Of a DNA stretch of 64,000 nt, positions 59,560 to 64,000 are shown one piece after another. A program made the translations under genes and the position numbers. The first letter of the stretch is position 1; each line of letters begins with the position of its first letter. Where the stretch lies: NCBI GenBank assembly GCA_958422185.1, contig CATZNW010000004.1:1-64000 (forward strand). Reading direction: 5' to 3'. Source of the stretch: an uncultured Clostridium sp. Lineage in GTDB: Bacteria; Bacillota; Clostridia; Oscillospirales; Acutalibacteraceae. A model generated the notes under the pieces. That model searched no databases, was not told the origin of the DNA, and saw nothing but the letters and a program-made list of their open reading frames with translations.

Positions 59560-60825
59560 TCAATAGCTCAAATACGGCGCATATCTCTGGATCAGTGTTC
59601 TGAATTCGGAATATGTTTCAGCTGTATACAAAGTACCGTCCATATCATGGAAGAAAAAGTAAGCGTCAGTATCAGCAGGTTCCAAAACAGCCTCTATAGC
59701 TGCAAGACCAGGATTACAAATAGGACCTTCCGGCAAGCCAACTACAGTTGAATCAGAATTTGTATTATAATACTGCAAATAGTAATCCGCCGTATGGGCA
59801 GAGGTTGAAGAAAGCGCCGGAGCAACAGTATTATTAATATAATCTGAAGTTGACTGACAGCCAAGAGACGGAAAATTGGTTGTATCGGCAAGTCTGTTTT
59901 CAATAATAGCGGCTATCGTCTTCATCTGATCCTCCGCTCCGGCTTCAGCCTGAACGATCGAAGCAATCGTGATGACCTCATGCATGGTATAACCCATTTC
60001 CTGAGCCTTCGTTCTGTGTTCCTCGGTAATGACCTCTTCAAAATGGCTCAGGAAGGTTTCCATAACGCTTGACGCACTCTGGCCTATATAGAAATCATAA
60101 GTCTCGGGAAAAAGGTAACCTTCAAGCCTGTACGGAACAGTCTCCTTAGACTGAAGATCCGAAACAAGTGAATAACTGAAATCAGTGGATTCAATTACTG
60201 AAAGCAAAGAAGCCCTGTCGCAAACTTCGTTTTCAACGAGAAGATCCACGATCTCAGGCACGGTATAGCCTTCCGGGAACATAAGCCTGACGGTTTCGGA
60301 AGTATCGGCTTCACCCATCATGTTGATAAGCATTCCTTCCAGTCCCATCTGCCCGTTTAAATAATAAACGCCTGCCTTAAAAGGCCCGGTCACATCATAA
60401 TCGCCTACAACTACAGATGCAAATTTTATATAAAACTTGCAAAAGTTTTTGCATGTGATCAGATCATAATCTGCCAGAAGATCGACCGCATCCGACGGTG
60501 ATTCAATATCCTGTGCATAATTGATCGTGACAGAGGATTTGGATTTCGTCATTCCAAAAATGTCATTTATACAGAAAATCGCGTAAACGGAAATAAGCAT
60601 AGAAACAGCAATAACGATTATAAAAAACCAGTATGTTGAAGCTACACCGCTTTTTTTGCCCTTGTTTTTCCTGCCGTTTTTATCCGCATTGCCTTTCGCA
60701 GTTTTTTTTGCGGTTTTTATTCCGGAATAATCCTGATTTGTAAAATAAACATCCTTATTTTCACCGCGGGAATCTGTTTCTGAAAGATTGATTCCAGTCT
60801 CGTCCAGCTTAAAATCATCTGCCAT
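59560..60825 (-). CDS. mltG: Endolytic transglycosylase MltG
   Basis: Membrane lytic transglycosylase that cuts nascent glycan strands and helps set chain length. A charged cytoplasmic N-terminus (about 1-65) precedes one membrane helix (about 66-88). A LysM-like segment and the YceG catalytic domain follow: RLEGYLFPETYDFYIG (about 232-247), the catalytic Glu in ITIASIVQAEAGAEDQM (about 295-311) and ENRLAD, then GLPEGPICNPGLAAIEAVL. Length 421. The order mltG-U32 is common in Clostridia. Confidence 0.95.
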   Translation of the reverse strand: MADDFKLDETGINLSETDSRGENKDVYFTNQDYSGIKTAKKTAKGNADKNGRKNKGKKSGVASTYWFFIIVIAVSMLISVYAIFCINDIFGMTKSKSSVTINYAQDIESPSDAVDLLADYDLITCKNFCKFYIKFASVVVGDYDVTGPFKAGVYYLNGQMGLEGMLINMMGEADTSETVRLMFPEGYTVPEIVDLLVENEVCDRASLLSVIESTDFSYSLVSDLQSKETVPYRLEGYLFPETYDFYIGQSASSVMETFLSHFEEVITEEHRTKAQEMGYTMHEVITIASIVQAEAGAEDQMKTIAAIIENRLADTTNFPSLGCQSTSDYINNTVAPALSSTSAHTADYYLQYYNTNSDSTVVGLPEGPICNPGLAAIEAVLEPADTDAYFFFHDMDGTLYTAETYSEFRTLIQRYAPYLSY

Positions 60826-60837
60826 AAAATACCTCCT

Positions 60838-61395
60838 TTACACACTGATCATTTTTTCTTCTGTAATTATGTAATCCACCGGCAAATCATGGCTTTCCGC
60901 CGGAAGTGATTCGCTGATTAATTCATTATAGCACAAACCCACACTTGTAATTGTAAATTTTTCTAAAAATCTGTCATAATAACCTTTTCCATAGCCGAGC
61001 CGATAGCCCTTTGGATCAAAAGACAGACCGGGAACAACACATACAGCGTTTTTAGAATTCTTAAACGGTTTGCAAACAGAAATATCCGGCTCCATGATTC
61101 CGAAAGCACCTTTTTTAAGTGCTGTCACATCTTTTACAAGATAAAAGGTCATTTTGCCGTTTTTATCCAAGCATTTCGGCAAATAAAGTTTTTTTTCGTC
61201 ATGAATGGCTTGGCAAATAACTGCAGACGTATCCACTTCACTGCCGTAGCTGCAATAACACAATATCTCATCTGCAGATGCGTATATACTGCTGTTTAAA
61301 AAATTGGCACAGATAAGACGATCTTTTTCAGATTTATTTAAAATATTTGCTCTTTTTTGCTTTAGCCGTAAACGCAATTCGTTTTTTATCTGCAC
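60838..61395 (-). CDS. 5-formyltetrahydrofolate cyclo-ligase
   Basis: Converts 5-formyl-THF to 5,10-methenyl-THF with ATP. The 185-residue protein has the N-terminal basic helix KNELRLRLKQKRANI, a central FGIMEPD, and the ATP-binding C-terminal DPKGYRLGYGKGYYDRFLEKF (about 131-151), diagnostic for the family. The start is GTG at 61395, 8 bases after AGGAAG and inside the end of the DJ-1 gene (10-base overlap). Confidence 0.94.
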   Translation of the reverse strand: MQIKNELRLRLKQKRANILNKSEKDRLICANFLNSSIYASADEILCYCSYGSEVDTSAVICQAIHDEKKLYLPKCLDKNGKMTFYLVKDVTALKKGAFGIMEPDISVCKPFKNSKNAVCVVPGLSFDPKGYRLGYGKGYYDRFLEKFTITSVGLCYNELISESLPAESHDLPVDYIITEEKMISV

Positions 61396-61925
61396 TGGAT
61401 GGACTTCCTCACTTGATCTGCGGCGTCTTCGCCTTTTAACGCGGAAACAATTTCCAATCCGAAATCTACAGAAACACCGGCACCTCTTGCCGTGATAAAA
61501 TTACCGTCTCTAACAACATAATCAGAAGAAACAGCCGCACCTTCAAGATACTGCTCAAAACCGGGGTAAGCAATTGCCCTTCTTCCTTTAAGCAATCCCA
61601 GTTTTCCAAGCAGGGAAGGTCCGGCACAAATGGCGCACACCAATTTGCCCATCCCGGCAGCATTAAGCAGGCTGTTTTTTACAAAATCGCTCTTTTCAAG
61701 ATTTGTTACACCGGGCATTCCTCCCGGAATAATAACGGCTTCTGAAGCCTCAATATCTGCCTCCCCGGGCATAATATCTGCCGTGACTTTAACTTTACAT
61801 GAAGATTCCACCACTGGGCCTGTAATCCCTATCGTTTTAACCTCTACACCGGCTCTGCGCAGCATATCTACCGGAGAAAGAGCCTCGATGATCTCAAATC
61901 CATCTGCAAGAAAAACGTATACCAT
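61386..61925 (-). CDS. DJ-1/PfpI family protein
   Basis: Cytosolic protein of the DJ-1/ThiJ/YajL superfamily. The N-terminus VYVFLADGFEIIEALSPVDMLRRAG carries the conserved Glu, VIIPGGMPG (about 66-74) follows, and the nucleophile elbow is CAICAGPSLLG with Cys at about residue 100. Length 179 fits YajL-like members. Proposed activities in the family (chaperone, deglycase) are debated, so I claim only membership. The ATG at 61925 has GGAGTG upstream. Confidence 0.93.
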   Translation of the reverse strand: MVYVFLADGFEIIEALSPVDMLRRAGVEVKTIGITGPVVESSCKVKVTADIMPGEADIEASEAVIIPGGMPGVTNLEKSDFVKNSLLNAAGMGKLVCAICAGPSLLGKLGLLKGRRAIAYPGFEQYLEGAAVSSDYVVRDGNFITARGAGVSVDFGLEIVSALKGEDAADQVRKSIQCR

Positions 61926-61936
61926 AAAAATCACTC

Positions 61937-62452
61937 CTATGCTTTAAAACCTGTACCGCCAACAGGCAACTTACAGCGCGAACAGATCATACCGGAAGGA
62001 TATTGATAATCGCTGCCTTCATAAAGGTACTCGCATATCTCTTCGCTCTCATCAAACTTAACTTTATTTGTATATTTTCCGTCCGAAAACAACTTTGTTT
62101 CAAATCCGAAGCGCCTATAAAATTCAAACAGACTGTCCTTAGCCGGAATGAGCCACAAAAACTCGTAATCAAGTTTTTTTGCCTCAAATATCAGCCTTGA
62201 AACAAAACCTCTTCCCCTGAATTCACTTTTTGTGCACACTGCATACAAATACGCGCCTTTTCTGTTACAATAAAAACAGTCAACGAGAAAAAGCATCGAT
62301 ACCAAAGCATCGTCCTTAAAATACCCAAGGCACAATTTATGCCTGCAGTTTTCAAGAAAAAAAGTAATATCTTCTTCTGTATCCCCAAAAACTTCCTTCC
62401 AAAGGGCAGTGATCCGGGAAGAATCGTCTGTAACAGCAATCTTATCAGCCAT
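61937..62452 (-). CDS. GNAT-family N-acetyltransferase
   Basis: A 171-residue GNAT-fold protein. The acetyl-CoA-binding motif is visible as VCTKSEFRGRGFVSRLIFEA (about 71-90, with the R/Q-x2-G-x-G/A pattern RGRGF), and the later FYRRFGFE is also typical. The C-terminus carries CSRC plus a Gly-rich tail (GMICSRCKLPVGG), unusual for GNATs. The substrate is unknown. Its ATG overlaps the end of the DUF2156 gene by 8 bases. Confidence 0.88.
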   Translation of the reverse strand: MADKIAVTDDSSRITALWKEVFGDTEEDITFFLENCRHKLCLGYFKDDALVSMLFLVDCFYCNRKGAYLYAVCTKSEFRGRGFVSRLIFEAKKLDYEFLWLIPAKDSLFEFYRRFGFETKLFSDGKYTNKVKFDESEEICEYLYEGSDYQYPSGMICSRCKLPVGGTGFKA

Positions 62453-63344
62453 GATACACCGCCGTTTCTTTTTTCAGCCATATTGCAGGTCTGTAAGACT
62501 GCTTAGCCTTTCTTAGACCAGGCAATCCAAGATCCTCTTCCCTGTTTACATATATATATCCGTCCTCAGCAAGGCGTTTGGCAAACTCCCTGTTGATCAT
62601 TGCATAAGCTCCCTGAATATCCGCCGGAGCCTTTTCAAAATGAGTTACAAAGCAATGCTCGTTCATCCGCTCTCCGTAGGTATATGCGATCGGCCTGTTA
62701 TTTACCCTTATCAGTCCGCCTTTAAACCCAAGATCTGAATAGTGCTCAAAGCCGGCAAGAACAGCCTCAAACTCAAGGGAATAATCCGTATCGCTGTCTG
62801 CGTCATTCCTGTTCCGGATCCAGCTTGTGTGCAGATCAATACATTCTGAAATGTTTTCCCGATCAATTTCTTTATAACTCCAGTCAGGAAAATTCTTTAT
62901 AAAATTAGATATATGGTTGCGTTTTGAGTGATACTTTTTTCCTGTAAGCGACGCCAGATCAGAAACCATATAGATATAATCATTATTGCCGTCATCATAT
63001 TCATACGAAAATTTCCCGGGGAAATCAGAGTCCAGAACAGCTTTATAACTTTCCGTAACGCCGTAAATACGAGGTCTTATTCCAAGTGCGGCAGCATCGT
63101 TTATTATAGCCAAAACCGCATCCCTGAAACTGCCTTCGCCTATCGGAAGAGAATACTGAAAGTTTTCATTATTGCCCCAGCGGCATATTATAAAATCGTC
63201 ATAACGCGCTACAAGCGATTTATAAGATGCGCGCCAGAGAAAAATATTACCGAAAGTGTATTCGCAGTTCATACTGTGCGCGTATGAAAAGCACCGGGAA
63301 ATCCAGTCTTTATCGTTTAATTGTGGTGTTCTGAAATTCAGCAT
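62445..63344 (-). CDS. DUF2156 (LPG synthetase C-terminal-like) protein
   Basis: A 299-residue cytosolic protein resembling the acyltransferase part of lysyl-phosphatidylglycerol synthase (DUF2156), a GNAT-like double domain that uses aminoacyl-tRNA in some members. Typical segments are DWISRCFSYAHSMNCEYTFGNIFLWR (about 12-37), GKKYHSKRNHISNFIKNFPDW (about 134-154) and INREFAKRLAEDGYIYVNREEDLGLPGLRKAKQSYRP. There is no membrane domain, so a flippase role is excluded. The ATG at 63344 follows GAGG and overlaps the tmk stop. A pair with the next GNAT gene is conserved in some Clostridia, as I recall. Confidence 0.85.
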   Translation of the reverse strand: MLNFRTPQLNDKDWISRCFSYAHSMNCEYTFGNIFLWRASYKSLVARYDDFIICRWGNNENFQYSLPIGEGSFRDAVLAIINDAAALGIRPRIYGVTESYKAVLDSDFPGKFSYEYDDGNNDYIYMVSDLASLTGKKYHSKRNHISNFIKNFPDWSYKEIDRENISECIDLHTSWIRNRNDADSDTDYSLEFEAVLAGFEHYSDLGFKGGLIRVNNRPIAYTYGERMNEHCFVTHFEKAPADIQGAYAMINREFAKRLAEDGYIYVNREEDLGLPGLRKAKQSYRPAIWLKKETAVYHG

Positions 63345-64000
63345 AAAACCTCTTTGATCCATTCTAATATTTTACTGTGGATATATTCGACAGGATATGG
63401 CTCATTTGAGTCAGAACACGGAATGATCTTCCAGTTTTCTTTTGAGGCAGCATAAAGAGCTGCGCTTCGGCAGTTCTGAAGAAATTCAACGTTATTTTCA
63501 TGAACATCTTTTTCAGATTCATCTCCGCCGTAACGCTCTGACAATAATTTTTGTGAAATTTCCACCGGCATATCAAGATAAATGATGAGATCCGGTTTGG
63601 GAATAGCAAGTTTTGCGTATTCAAAATCCGCGCTCCACGCAAGGTATGCATCCCATTCGCTTCTGTCGATCTTTTCCATCTGATAAATAGAATTAGATGT
63701 AGCATATCTGTCTGCGACGATAAGCGTGCCGCTGTCATAATCTTTTTTCCAGTCAAGATTAAAAGAAGCATATCTGTCCACAGCATAAAACGCGCTTGCT
63801 GCAAATGCATTAACAGTATCGGCATCTTTTCCAAAATCTCCGGAAAGATACATTTTTACAAGCGTGCTTGAAGGGCTGTCATAATCGGGAAGCTTGATCT
63901 TTCTGAAGTTGATATCTTCTTTTTTCAGATAGTCAACAAGCATTTGTGTCTGCGTAGATTTACCGCTTCCGTCAAGGCCCTCAATAACGATTAGTTTTCC
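63338..64000 (-). CDS. tmk: Thymidylate kinase, N-terminus cut by window end
   Basis: Phosphorylates dTMP to dTDP. The frame stays open to base 64000. The P-loop GLDGSGKSTQTQ lies in the last 45 bases, so only a few N-terminal residues are missing. Further motifs are the DR-containing VADRYATSN (about 106-114), PKPDLIIYLDMPVEIS (about 143-158) and a lid region near SERYGGDESEKDVHE. The stop overlaps the DUF2156 start. At least 220 residues are present, in the usual range. Confidence 0.93.
   Translation of the reverse strand, partial: GKLIVIEGLDGSGKSTQTQMLVDYLKKEDINFRKIKLPDYDSPSSTLVKMYLSGDFGKDADTVNAFAASAFYAVDRYASFNLDWKKDYDSGTLIVADRYATSNSIYQMEKIDRSEWDAYLAWSADFEYAKLAIPKPDLIIYLDMPVEISQKLLSERYGGDESEKDVHENNVEFLQNCRSAALYAASKENWKIIPCSDSNEPYPVEYIHSKILEWIKEVLC

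Noticed and set aside
1..64000. tRNA, rRNA or CRISPR features
   Set aside because: I saw no CCA-ending cloverleaf, ribosomal RNA signature or regularly spaced repeat array anywhere in the window.

Overview
The window is about 42-43% G+C chromosomal DNA from an endospore-forming member of the Clostridia. Spore genes are present (spoIIM, spoIVA, a sipL-type gene, spoVM), together with a T-box leader, a remA-type gene, a PASTA kinase/PP2C phosphatase pair and gene orders typical of Firmicutes. Some traits (the longer archaeal/fungal-type aspartate-semialdehyde dehydrogenase, the large secreted LamG/GH43 proteins) would fit a gut Oscillospirales lineage, but that placement is inference. I see no rRNA, tRNA, CRISPR array, insertion sequence or prophage.

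Layout. 1-3.4 kb: 3' part of radA, a promoter followed by a 300-base structured leader, a Xer recombinase, then (minus) spoIIM and a small membrane protein. 3.5-6.2 kb (minus): queA-tgt-yajC, for queuosine tRNA modification and a Sec accessory protein. 6.3-9.7 kb (plus): asd-dapA-dapB for diaminopimelate/lysine, then mscL with a zinc-ribbon tail. 9.7-12.1 kb (minus): cysE-cysS behind a cysteine-type T-box. 12.1-15.9 kb (minus): recA-recX-rimO-pgsA; rpmB diverges from it. 16.2-22.2 kb (minus): der-plsY, DUF177-rpmF, a P-loop protein, pgi and a D,D-carboxypeptidase. 22.3-25.4 kb: mtaB, a GHL10 lipoprotein and two small genes. 25.4-28.8 kb (minus): a spore-coat block of spoIVA, a sipL-type gene, the 25-codon spoVM and a 47-residue membrane peptide.

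28.8-41.8 kb (minus) is one long housekeeping run, yloC-remA-gmk-rpoZ-priA-def-fmt-Zn protease-rsmB-rlmN-PP2C-PASTA kinase-rsgA-thiN, led by a near-consensus promoter. Its order matches the Bacillus subtilis yloC-to-spoVM region, except that rpe is missing between rsgA and thiN. Many genes overlap by 1-4 bases, suggesting coupled translation.

41.9-55.7 kb is the accessory region and the most unusual part. Two divergent genes encode paralogous secreted proteins of 2111 and 2224 residues, each with a signal peptide, a GH43-like propeller, LamG-like domains, helical repeats and a shared C-terminal module. Each is followed within about 20 bases by a small gene (54 and 39 codons) whose first 12 residues are almost identical and whose remainder diverges. 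The upstream regions share a perfect 31-base inverted repeat containing a 14-base dyad. A WYL-domain regulator gene ends next to the second unit. This looks like a duplicated secreted-protein-plus-peptide cassette under common control.

55.8-64 kb (minus) holds the WYL regulator, a penicillin-binding transpeptidase, a U32 protein, mltG, 5-formyl-THF cyclo-ligase, a DJ-1/PfpI protein, a GNAT, a DUF2156 protein and a thymidylate kinase cut by the window end. Start codons were moved inward wherever a ribosome binding site or overlap with the previous stop favoured a later start.
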